Shown here piece by piece: positions 1 to 7,258 of a stretch of 8,838 nucleotides of DNA. Origin of the DNA: Flavobacteriales bacterium (GTDB taxonomy: Bacteria > Bacteroidota > Bacteroidia > Flavobacteriales_D > Sanyastnellaceae); assembly GCA_015663855.1 (NCBI GenBank), contig DQRJ01000177.1, positions 1 through 8,838 of the forward strand, written 5' to 3'. A model generated the notes under the pieces. It searched no databases, was not told where the DNA came from, and saw nothing but the letters and a program-made list of their open reading frames with translations. A program made the translations under genes and the position numbers. How positions within the stretch are numbered: the stretch's first letter is position 1; every line of letters begins with the position of its first letter.

Positions 1-2271
1 ACGGGAGCAGATTTGCACACTATCGCAGTTGTTTCGATTAGTGGTGACAATCTTGAGACAGGGGCGTGGCCTTTCGGCCCTGGCGACCCTACTCATATCG
101 AGTTCTTCAATTCTAATGGCACCTTCCGAGTAGAAGCAACTGGCGATAGTAATGAGCACGGTAATGACTCGAATGCCTATGGTCAGCGCGGGTTTGATTT
201 CGTTACTCGAGACCAAATGGGTTACGATTACGCAGTCGAAGCTCAGCTTTTCAATGTTAAACAACGCGACAAGTTCCAGAGACTAATTTTTAAGGCGGCC
301 GCTAACGATAACTATCCGTTCGAGCCAGGAGCGCACATTCGTGATGCCTATGTTCACACAATAAGTCATTTGGCAGAGCTCCATCTTGATGAAAGAACAA
401 ATGAAAATTGTATTCTTTACATCAATGGTCAGTATTGGGGAGTTTATGAATACCGTGAGAAAGTTGATGACACGGACTTTACGAGAGAGTACTATGACCA
501 GCCACGACATTTTGTTGATTTTCTCAAGACCTGGGGCGGAACGTGGGAAGAGTACGGAAGTGGAGATGATTGGTATTCACTTGTCAATTTCGCGACGGTA
601 CAGGATATGACAGATGCCGCTAATTACGACTACGTTGAAAGCCAACTCAATCCCTTGAGTTTAATAGACTACTTCATTTTGAACAGCTATGTAGTTTGTG
701 TTGATTGGTTAAACTGGAATACAGCTTGGTGGAGAGGAAGGCATCCTGAGGGTTCTGCAAAACGATGGAGGTATGCGCTGTGGGATATGGATGCTACGTT
801 TGGTCACTATATAAATTACACGGGCGTTCCGGATACGTCTTCTGATGCTGATCCCTGTAACCCTGAAGCTTTAGGTAATGTGGGTGGGCAGGGACATGTG
901 CCACTGTTGAATGCGCTTATGGATAATGAGACTTTTTATTCTACGTACATCAACAGATGGGCGGATTTGGGGAATACTGTCTTCACCTGTGATTACATGC
1001 ATTCAGTACTTGATAGTATGGTGCTTGTGATAGAACCAGAAATGCCGAGGCAGTGTGAAAGGTGGGGAGGTGATGTAGCGGGTTGGCAGATTGAGCTGCA
1101 GGAACTTCGTGATTTTATTGACGAAAGATGTGAGTCGGAGTTGATGTCTGGGATGGAGGATTGCTACGATGTGACTACGGTTAATTTAACCGTTTCTATA
1201 GTCGGGCAGGGCGATGTTGAGATAAACACAATTAATGTCACACCAGTTTCGAGTCCATTTACCGGATATTATTTCGAAGAAATAACCGTGAATTTAGATG
1301 CACAAGAAAACTATGGAGTACAGTTCTTGTTCTGGGAGATTGTTTCTGGCACAGCTGTCTTAGGAGATGCCACGAACCCTGTTTGGGATTTAGACTTGGA
1401 GGGTGATTTAAATATCATTGCTCATTTCGGAATTCCAGTTCCTCCTGAAGATGTAGTTTTTAATGTTGAGCCGGTTGGGGCGGGTAGTATCGTTTTAGAT
1501 GGCATAGTTATTCCGACCTATCCTTCGACTGAATCATTAAGCGTGAGTGGACATTTTATACAAGCTGTGGGGTTTGGTATGTGGTGGGAGTTTTCTCACT
1601 GGACTTCTGCTCCTGCGGGGAATGTGATTAGCCCTGATGTGAATTCATTTAATGCTAACTTAGAAGTTACTGCTGCGGGTGCTGTCACAGCTCACTTCGT
1701 TTACATCGATCACACCCAGCTTGAGGTGCAAGTAGATCCTGTAGGAGCGGGGGCCGTATCGGTTGTTAATACTGCTTACGTAGATGATTATTGGACAAGT
1801 GGTCTGATACTCGACAGTCCTTTGAACTTTAGAGCTATGGCCTTTGATAAATGGGAATTTGATAAGTGGCTAGTGCAAGTAACGGATCCATTTCCTAATG
1901 ATAGAAGTACTGAGATGTTTCTGAATTTAGAGGGGGTAGCCTTCGAAAGTGTCGTAGCTGTATTTAAGGAGATTGAGTTCAGGATTTTTATCCCCAATGC
2001 ATTTACACCAGATAATGATGGCGTAAATGATAGCTTTCTTCCTTTAGGCCAAGGCTTTACAGCTGATCAATATAGATTCACTGTTATAAATAGATGGGGT
2101 GAAATCGTCTTTGATACGACGGATCCTTCTATCCCTTGGATAGGCCAAAACTCGGTTCAGGGCGGCAATCACTTCGTTCCGGACGGAGTTTACATGTACA
2201 CGATAACTGCTTTAGGTTCTCATGAACTAAGCTCTTCGACATTCCGAGGCAGTGTTACTTTGGTGAGGTAA
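1..2271 (+). CDS. Secreted CotH-like protein kinase with InlB-type repeats and T9SS type B sorting domain (5' partial)
   Basis: The frame is open from the first base, so the N-terminus, presumably with a signal peptide, lies upstream; 756 codons are visible. The TTG at nt 13 is an internal leucine, not a convincing start. The CotH kinase domain spans about nt 100-1130. It shows the family signature NGQYWGVYEYREK (nt 424-462), an Asp in VDWLNWN (nt 700-720) that fits the catalytic position, and WDMD (nt 781-792) that fits the metal-binding position. CotH of Bacillus spores is an atypical kinase that phosphorylates coat proteins; the substrate here is unknown. Three InlB-like beta repeats follow (nt 1186-1965). 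The last 96 residues form a T9SS type B sorting domain (gliding motility-associated C-terminal domain), opening with IPNAFTPDNDGVND and closing with GSVTLVR. This predicts export across the outer membrane to the surface or medium. Kinase activity is inferred from motifs; the sorting domain is the firmest call. The gene ends convergently, 17 bp inside the neighbouring minus-strand gene. Confidence 0.9.
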   Translation, partial: TGADLHTIAVVSISGDNLETGAWPFGPGDPTHIEFFNSNGTFRVEATGDSNEHGNDSNAYGQRGFDFVTRDQMGYDYAVEAQLFNVKQRDKFQRLIFKAAANDNYPFEPGAHIRDAYVHTISHLAELHLDERTNENCILYINGQYWGVYEYREKVDDTDFTREYYDQPRHFVDFLKTWGGTWEEYGSGDDWYSLVNFATVQDMTDAANYDYVESQLNPLSLIDYFILNSYVVCVDWLNWNTAWWRGRHPEGSAKRWRYALWDMDATFGHYINYTGVPDTSSDADPCNPEALGNVGGQGHVPLLNALMDNETFYSTYINRWADLGNTVFTCDYMHSVLDSMVLVIEPEMPRQCERWGGDVAGWQIELQELRDFIDERCESELMSGMEDCYDVTTVNLTVSIVGQGDVEINTINVTPVSSPFTGYYFEEITVNLDAQENYGVQFLFWEIVSGTAVLGDATNPVWDLDLEGDLNIIAHFGIPVPPEDVVFNVEPVGAGSIVLDGIVIPTYPSTESLSVSGHFIQAVGFGMWWEFSHWTSAPAGNVISPDVNSFNANLEVTAAGAVTAHFVYIDHTQLEVQVDPVGAGAVSVVNTAYVDDYWTSGLILDSPLNFRAMAFDKWEFDKWLVQVTDPFPNDRSTEMFLNLEGVAFESVVAVFKEIEFRIFIPNAFTPDNDGVNDSFLPLGQGFTADQYRFTVINRWGEIVFDTTDPSIPWIGQNSVQGGNHFVPDGVYMYTITALGSHELSSSTFRGSVTLVR
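1186..1965 (+). repeat. Three divergent InlB B-repeat-like units within the CotH protein
   Basis: Three protein-level repeats of about 82 residues lie at roughly nt 1186-1428, 1453-1698 and 1720-1965. Each starts with a beta strand followed by a VGxGxV-type turn (IVGQGDVEI, PVGAGSIVL, PVGAGAVSV). Each then has an aromatic core with F/W-x-x-W spacing (FLFWEI, WEFSHW, WEFDKW) and ends in a strand closing with AHF, AHF or AVF. This pattern is that of the Bacterial repeat / divergent InlB B-repeat domains common in secreted proteins. They probably act as a stalk or adhesive spacer between kinase and sorting domain. The DNA itself is not visibly repetitive, so these are old duplications. Confidence 0.65.
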
Positions 2272-2686
2272 ACCTTCGACTAGTTTCTATCGAAATTTTA
2301 TATCCGATTAAAGCTGCAGGGAGATAAATAATAATTTCACTGATTTGGAACCAAACCGGGTGTGGTATAGAAATCAGATTAATTACTCCACCTGACAACA
2401 TCAAAACCCCCACAGCAATTGCAGGAATGGGTCTAATGTGACCTGACAGTAAAGTAGCGAGAAAGGATGCTACGACGGTTCCGGTACAGTGGGCAAGTAT
2501 TAAAAGAAGGAATGCTTTGAGGGGAAGGTTTGCAATGAAGTTTACGAACGCCTCCGTTTCGGCCATGTCAGGAACGTTATTGTAGACAGAGAACATATCG
2601 TGCCCCGCCCTTTCAATGATGAATACTACAAGACCGCCAACGACAATTCCAATAATTACGCTGGCAAAGTTTCTCAAAAATGTCAT
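2255..2686 (-). CDS. Small four-helix integral membrane protein, function unknown
   Basis: This 143-residue protein has four predicted membrane segments: about residues 6-25, 56-80, 86-106 and 111-131. The loop between the first two, about 30 residues, holds several acidic positions. Visible landmarks are E25 and H29 just after the first helix (ERAGHDMF) and IPHPVWF (107-113) before the last helix. I recall a similar pattern from uncharacterised Bacteroidota membrane proteins, but no function is known to me. It starts only 4 bp after the icmF stop on the same strand, which implies co-transcription and perhaps translational coupling. No Shine-Dalgarno is visible, as is usual for the phylum. 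Its last codons overlap the end of the convergent CotH-like gene by 17 bp. A basic C-terminal tail (SRRFTSPK) suggests a cytoplasmic C-terminus. That it is a real gene is likely; any role with IcmF is guesswork. Confidence 0.8.
   Translation of the reverse strand: MTFLRNFASVIIGIVVGGLVVFIIERAGHDMFSVYNNVPDMAETEAFVNFIANLPLKAFLLLILAHCTGTVVASFLATLLSGHIRPIPAIAVGVLMLSGGVINLISIPHPVWFQISEIIIYLPAALIGYKISIETSRRFTSPK
2275..2299 (+). terminator. Candidate intrinsic terminator of the CotH-like gene
   Basis: A hairpin starts 3 nt after the TAA stop. TTCGA (2275-2279) pairs with TCGAA (2290-2294). After a bulged C at 2280, TAG (2281-2283) pairs with CTA (2287-2289), closing on a TTT loop. AATTTT follows immediately (2294-2299). 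Eight base pairs with a short U-tract is a modest terminator for the plus strand. No comparable T-run follows on the minus-strand side. The element lies inside the 3' coding part of the convergent membrane-protein gene, so it is constrained on both strands. Its function is inferred from structure only. Confidence 0.4.
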
Positions 2687-2690
2687 TTAT

Positions 2691-5600
2691 TTACATATTG
2701 CGTCGGTAAGCTCCGCCGACCTTGAACATAGCGTTAGTGATTTGACCTAAAGAAGCGACTTTACTCGTTTCCATCAACTCTTCGAAGAGATTGCCTCCTG
2801 TAACGGCAGCTTCCTGTACTTTCAATATAGCGCTCTCAGAAAGGTCGGTCATCGCTTTGTGTAACTCGCCTAAATTTCGGAGCTGTACTTGTTTTTCGTT
2901 TTCAGTAGCGCGAATGACCTCACCAGGTATTATCGTCGGAGATCCGTCCTTGCTAAGGAAGGTGTTTACGCCGATGATTTCGTACTCACCCGAATGCTTG
3001 AGGGTTTCGTAATGGAGAGATTCCTCTTGAATTCTCGATCGTTGGTACATAGTTTCCATCGCGCCGAGTACGCCGCCTCGTTCTGTAATTCGGTCGAACT
3101 CGGTAAGTACGGCTTCCTCGACAAGTTCGGTAATCTCGTCCATGATGAACGACCCCTGCATGGGGTTTTCGTTCATTGCGAGTCCGAGCTCCTTATTTAT
3201 GATGAGCTGAATTGCCATCGCGCGCCTCACCGATTCTTCGGTCGGTGTCGTAATCGCTTCGTCATATGCATTCGTGTGTAACGAGTTGCAGTTGTCGTAT
3301 ATCGCGTATAAAGCTTGCAAAGTTGTACGGATGTCGTTGAAGTCGATTTCCTGAGCGTGGAGTGAGCGTCCCGAGGTTTGGATGTGATATTTGAGCATTT
3401 GCGCTCTCGGCGAAGCTGCGTACTTCTCTCTCATAGCTTTGGCCCAAATCTTTCTCGCCACTCTCCCTATCACCGCATATTCAGGATCTACTCCGTTAGA
3501 GAAGAAGAAGCTAAGGTTAGGACCGAAGTCGTTGATGTCCATTCCTCGACTTAGATAGTATTCCACGTATGTAAAGCCGTTCGCAAGAGTGAAAGCGAGC
3601 TGAGTAATGGGGTTCGCTCCAGCTTCTGCGATGTGGTATCCACTTATAGAAACGGAATAGAAATTCCGGACCTTCTCGTCAATGAAATACTGCTGAACGT
3701 CGCCCATCAAGCGAAGGGCGAATTCGGTTGAGAATATGCAGGTGTTTTGTGCTTGGTCTTCTTTTAAGATGTCCGCTTGAACAGTTCCTCTTACTGAAGT
3801 AAGGGCTTGGATTTTAAGTCGAGCATACGTTTTCTCGTCGAGGATTTCATCCCCTGTGCATCCGAGCAACATTAACCCGAGGCCGTCGTTTCCTTCTGGA
3901 AGATCGCCTTCGTAATGTGGTCGATTTAATCCGCAATCATCCCACTTAAGTTTAAGTACTTTTTCTACTTCTGACTCGAGGCCATTTTCGGTGATGAACT
4001 TTTCACAGGTTTGGTCTATAGCTGCATTGAGGAAGAAGGCAAGTACCATAGGCGCGGGGCCATTGATAGTCATAGAGACACTGGTGGTAGGCGAGCAGAG
4101 GTCGAAACCGCTGTAGAGTTTCTTTGCGTCGTCGAGACAGCAAATACTGACTCCAGCATTACCTACTTTACCATAGATGTCGGGTCTTACATCAGGGTCA
4201 TTTCCGTAAAGAGTTACTGAGTCGAAAGCAGTAGATAGACGCTTTGCAGGCGTTCCTAGAGAAACGTAGTGAAATCGCTTATTAGTTCTTTCTGGACCAC
4301 CTTCTCCAGCGAACATACGAGTTGGATCTTCGCCTTGGCGTTTAAATGGGTAAATCCCTGCTGTGTACGGAAATGATCCAGGTAGATTTTCCTGAGTCGC
4401 ATACTTTACCAAATCACTCCATCCAGTATATGTCGGTAGAGCAACTTTAGAAATGCTTCTATTCGAAAGTGAATTACGTTTCGTAGGAATTCTAATTTCT
4501 TTTCCTCGGACTTCAAAACTGAATACCTCATCGTTATAACGCGCCTTTAACGACGGCCAATCTTCGAGCCAAGCTAGCATTTTCGCATCTAGCTCCAGCT
4601 TTACCTCGTTCGCTTTCTCCTCAATTTCCGCTCGCACAACCTCGTTATCGTTAAACTCACCTGTAGATTTAAGAAGCGCCTCTAATCTCCCGGCCACGCT
4701 TGCTTGCCTCTCAGCCCATTTATCGTAAGATCGATTGCTTTCAGCAATTTCGCTCAAATATCTCACCCTCGAAGGTGGAATAATAAAGACCTTTTCGCTA
4801 ACTACTCCAAACCCTTCGTTTACGTTGCCTGGCTTTAAGTCGGCTTTCGTTTTCTCAGTAAGTTTCGACATTAAACTAGCGTAAAGGACGTTAGTTCCCG
4901 GGTCGTTAAATTGACTTGCAATAGTTCCGATAACTGGAAGGTCATCGTCTTTAGCTTCCCATAAATCGTGGTTTCGTTTAAACTGCTTACGCACATCACG
5001 AAGAGCATCGAGAGCACCTCGTTTGTCTGATTTGTTAATCGCAACTACATCAGCAAAATCTAGCATGTCAATCTTCTCAAGCTGAGTAGCGGCACCGAAC
5101 TCTGGTGTCATAATGTACAATGCTACGTCGCTGTGTTCCATTATCTCAGTATCGCTTTGGCCTATGCCGCTTGTCTCTAAAATGATGAGATCAAACTCTG
5201 CAGCACGCAACACATTCAACGCTTCAGAAACATGCTTAGATAGCGCTAAATTCGATTGTCGGGTAGCCAAAGAGCGCATATACACTCTCTCATTGTGAAT
5301 CGAGTTCATGCGAATCCTGTCGCCTAATAATGCTCCTCCAGTTTTACGCTTAGACGGGTCCACCGATACAAGCGCAATTCTCTTATCCGGGAAGTCTGCA
5401 AGGAAACGCCTAACTAATTCGTCCACCATTGACGATTTACCAGAACCTCCAGTTCCGGTAATTCCTAGGACCGGAACTTCGGGAAGGGTAGGGTAGATCT
5501 TCGCGAATTCTTTCGAAAAAGCCACAGCGTCATTTTCAGCGGCAGTAATAGAACGTGCAATATCTCTAATGTTACGATCTCCTAATCTTTCGAGCGCTCC

Positions 5601-6065
5601 ATCAAGATCTGCCATTGATGGCACTGTTTCGAAATCAGCTCTTTCCACAAGGTCATTTATCATGCCCTGAAGTCCCATCTCACGACCATCGTCTGGATGG
5701 TAAATTCGCTCTATTCCGTAATCCTGTAATGCGGAAATCTCCTCAGGAAGAATTGTTCCTCCACCGCCTCCGAAAATCTTAATATGCCCAGCTCCTCTTT
5801 CTTCGAGAAGATCTTTCATGTACTTAAAGTACTCATTATGACCGCCTTGGTACGATGTCATCGCTATCGCCTGAGCATCTTCTTGTATAGCTGTTGTTAC
5901 TACTTCGTCCACGCTTCTGTCGTGACCGAGGTGAATCACTTCGCATCCAGTCCGTTGAATAATCCGCCTCATAATATTGATGGCAGCATCGTGCCCATCA
6001 AAAAGACTGGCAGCTGAAACTATTCGGATTTTATTTTTAGGACTGTAAGGTTGCTGAACTTCCAT
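2691..6065 (-). CDS. icmF: Fused isobutyryl-CoA mutase IcmF (adenosylcobalamin-dependent, with built-in GTPase chaperone)
   Basis: This cytoplasmic enzyme of 1124 residues, normal for IcmF, reversibly rearranges isobutyryl-CoA and n-butyryl-CoA by a radical mechanism using coenzyme B12. Domain order is diagnostic. A B12-binding domain (about 12-145) has the cobalt-ligand His25 in FDGHDAA and a Gly run at 99-103. A MeaI-type G-domain (about 195-420) has a P-loop GTGGSGKS (204-211), Asp236 in SVDPSK, ETSGIGQSD (297-305) and the guanine-recognition motif NKSD (344-347). A helical linker follows, then the substrate-binding mutase barrel (about 545-1060). In PTRMF the Phe585 aligns with Tyr89 of Propionibacterium methylmalonyl-CoA mutase, and in QAQNT the Gln773 aligns with its Arg207. 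The Phe/Gln pair is that of isobutyryl-CoA mutases and argues against a carboxylated substrate. His811 (SGYHIAEAGA) matches catalytic His244. The G-domain is known in the family to gate cofactor loading and removal. The ATG at 6065 gives the expected IcmF N-terminus. The gene lies mid-operon, 41 bp after the hydrolase stop. Annotation as methylmalonyl-CoA mutase would be misleading. Confidence 0.96.
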   Translation of the reverse strand: MEVQQPYSPKNKIRIVSAASLFDGHDAAINIMRRIIQRTGCEVIHLGHDRSVDEVVTTAIQEDAQAIAMTSYQGGHNEYFKYMKDLLEERGAGHIKIFGGGGGTILPEEISALQDYGIERIYHPDDGREMGLQGMINDLVERADFETVPSMADLDGALERLGDRNIRDIARSITAAENDAVAFSKEFAKIYPTLPEVPVLGITGTGGSGKSSMVDELVRRFLADFPDKRIALVSVDPSKRKTGGALLGDRIRMNSIHNERVYMRSLATRQSNLALSKHVSEALNVLRAAEFDLIILETSGIGQSDTEIMEHSDVALYIMTPEFGAATQLEKIDMLDFADVVAINKSDKRGALDALRDVRKQFKRNHDLWEAKDDDLPVIGTIASQFNDPGTNVLYASLMSKLTEKTKADLKPGNVNEGFGVVSEKVFIIPPSRVRYLSEIAESNRSYDKWAERQASVAGRLEALLKSTGEFNDNEVVRAEIEEKANEVKLELDAKMLAWLEDWPSLKARYNDEVFSFEVRGKEIRIPTKRNSLSNRSISKVALPTYTGWSDLVKYATQENLPGSFPYTAGIYPFKRQGEDPTRMFAGEGGPERTNKRFHYVSLGTPAKRLSTAFDSVTLYGNDPDVRPDIYGKVGNAGVSICCLDDAKKLYSGFDLCSPTTSVSMTINGPAPMVLAFFLNAAIDQTCEKFITENGLESEVEKVLKLKWDDCGLNRPHYEGDLPEGNDGLGLMLLGCTGDEILDEKTYARLKIQALTSVRGTVQADILKEDQAQNTCIFSTEFALRLMGDVQQYFIDEKVRNFYSVSISGYHIAEAGANPITQLAFTLANGFTYVEYYLSRGMDINDFGPNLSFFFSNGVDPEYAVIGRVARKIWAKAMREKYAASPRAQMLKYHIQTSGRSLHAQEIDFNDIRTTLQALYAIYDNCNSLHTNAYDEAITTPTEESVRRAMAIQLIINKELGLAMNENPMQGSFIMDEITELVEEAVLTEFDRITERGGVLGAMETMYQRSRIQEESLHYETLKHSGEYEIIGVNTFLSKDGSPTIIPGEVIRATENEKQVQLRNLGELHKAMTDLSESAILKVQEAAVTGGNLFEELMETSKVASLGQITNAMFKVGGAYRRNM

Positions 6066-6082
6066 GCTATTATTTTCAGTAG

Positions 6083-6090
6083 CAAAATTA
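6083..6090 (-). promoter_or_regulatory. Possible Bacteroidota -7 promoter element upstream of icmF
   Basis: On the minus strand, TAATTTTG matches the Bacteroidota -7 consensus TAnnTTTG exactly and ends 17 nt before the icmF ATG. No TTG is found at the usual -33 distance, which would fall in the 3' end of the hydrolase gene, and the implied leader would be only about 10 nt. It could be a weak internal promoter giving icmF expression independent of the hydrolase, or a chance match in an AT-rich gap. Confidence 0.25.
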
Positions 6091-6106
6091 AGTCATAGCC
6101 GACGGG

Positions 6107-7096
6107 TCACCCACCTGGTGTTTTGAAACTGTTGAATGAATTAATCCTTAACGCAATATTATCTCTAATATTAGACCAAAACAGATTGTAATCCGCCACA
6201 TGCCAATCCTTTAGCCTTATCAACGCTCCCAATGGCGGATGTAGTGGTTTAATCCATAATAATCCCTTATGTGGCCGAGCAGAAAGTGCATTCGCATATC
6301 GAATTTTCAGTTTTCTAGTAAGAGCACCTCTATGTAAGTCATATTCTGAGTAGTCACTTCTATCCGCCGTAAAATGTATGGGGTTCACGACAAAGTTGCG
6401 CGCCATGGACTCTTTAAAGTAATCCGGAACATGACCTTCGGTAACTGTCATCCATCTTACGTACCCTCCAGTCGATTCAGGAGTGAATAGGGGATGTATG
6501 TATTCTAGCTCATCCGTCGCAAGTTCCATGCCTGGCACGTATGCTGCGATAAGCCTACTCTGTAATGCTGTCCCATCAAAAAACTCTTTCAACAGTCGAT
6601 TTATATGATAACTCCCTTGACTGTGCCCCGCTAGAATAATCGGTTTTCCATCGTCTTCTCTTTCTAAAAACCAATAAAAAGCAGTTTTAATATCTTCATA
6701 CGCGAGATTTAACGCCTTTTTTGAATCCTCGATATCTAAGTAAAAACTCCTCAAATGAGCTTGCCTATATCGAGGGGCAAAAATCTTCCCCATTCCTACA
6801 AAAACTGACGCTTGATGTCTAAGCGCCCAAGTGTCTGTAATTGCATTTACTCGTTTATTCCTCCAATCGACATTCCAATCCTCTCCAAGCCCTCTAAATG
6901 ATGTGGGATGAACAAAAAAAACATTGCACTTTTCACCTACTCCAGACCTCGCTCCTTTAGGCAGAAATGTTAACGGATTATGCTCGGGATGAGCAGCCCA
7001 TCCTTCTGCCAAACATGGCGGTAAAGGCCGTAATCTCTGCCCTTTCGAGAAATCGAACGGTAAATCATACTTGTCTTTGTCGTCTTGTCTAAACAT
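6107..7096 (-). CDS. DUF3089 family alpha/beta hydrolase (putative lipase/esterase)
   Basis: This 329-residue protein matches the DUF3089 serine-hydrolase family. FFVHPTSF (60-67) forms the strand and oxyanion region. AYEDIKTAFYWFL (132-144) comes before the nucleophile elbow LAGHSQGS (155-162), with Ser159 as predicted nucleophile. The C-terminal DWHVADYNLFWSNIRDN (297-313) carries His299, a plausible catalytic His; I could not assign the acid residue confidently. Substrate is unknown; family members are usually called lipases or esterases by fold. No signal peptide or lipobox is visible at the N-terminus (MFRQDDKDKY), so it looks cytoplasmic. The start is firm: an in-frame stop (TAG, at nt 7103-7105 on the minus strand) lies two codons upstream of the ATG. 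It is the first gene of the minus-strand cluster, 41 bp before icmF. A role in releasing acyl groups for the mutase would be speculation from position only. Confidence 0.88.
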   Translation of the reverse strand: MFRQDDKDKYDLPFDFSKGQRLRPLPPCLAEGWAAHPEHNPLTFLPKGARSGVGEKCNVFFVHPTSFRGLGEDWNVDWRNKRVNAITDTWALRHQASVFVGMGKIFAPRYRQAHLRSFYLDIEDSKKALNLAYEDIKTAFYWFLEREDDGKPIILAGHSQGSYHINRLLKEFFDGTALQSRLIAAYVPGMELATDELEYIHPLFTPESTGGYVRWMTVTEGHVPDYFKESMARNFVVNPIHFTADRSDYSEYDLHRGALTRKLKIRYANALSARPHKGLLWIKPLHPPLGALIRLKDWHVADYNLFWSNIRDNIALRINSFNSFKTPGG

Positions 7097-7258
7097 ATCT
7101 TGCTATTACATTTATACGATTGTTTTATGTAAAATGTTTCGTTGTAAGAAATGATCAAATAAATTAGGTTCGTACTTTTAGCTCTTTATTAGGTGATAGT
7201 CGTTATTTTGCGCTCTTGAATTGAACCCCTATTCCCTTTGGATACTTCAACTACTTGC
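7097..7258. promoter_or_regulatory. Divergent intergenic region with promoters for both flanking units
   Basis: These 162 AT-rich bases separate the hydrolase/icmF operon (leftward) from the repeat-protein gene (rightward), so each unit's promoter most likely lies here. I found no perfect TAnnTTTG with a properly spaced TTG on either strand. The nearest plus-strand candidate is TATTTTG at 7204-7210, one base short of consensus and 48 nt before the ATG. No operator-like long inverted repeat, B12 riboswitch or small RNA is evident. The promoter assignment rests on gene arrangement only. Confidence 0.45.

Noticed and set aside
13..15. TTG as start codon of the CotH-like gene
   Set aside because: The frame is open to the window edge, and a start here would leave a domain-interior N-terminus without a signal peptide, although the protein has a secretion sorting domain. 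Treated as 5' partial.
2889..3281. Plus-strand open frame of 130 codons
   Set aside because: It is antisense to the highly conserved mutase barrel of icmF, has no recognisable domain, and is explained by the codon bias of the opposite strand.
2691..6065. Methylmalonyl-CoA mutase as product name
   Set aside because: Domain order (B12, G-domain, barrel) and Phe585/Gln773 fit IcmF; MCM has a C-terminal B12 domain, no fused GTPase, and Tyr/Arg at those positions.
6104..6112. Palindrome GGGTCACCC at the hydrolase stop as a terminator or operator
   Set aside because: The arms are 4 nt with a one-base centre, too small to form a hairpin, and no T-run follows directly.
7204..7210. TATTTTG as a -7 promoter box for the secreted repeat protein
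   Set aside because: One base shorter than TAnnTTTG and no TTG at proper -33 spacing; mentioned only as the nearest candidate.
7097..7258. Cobalamin riboswitch controlling the icmF operon
   Set aside because: The region is AT-rich and short, and I could not find a B12-box-like conserved core or extended stem set; the 41-bp gap before icmF is far too short.
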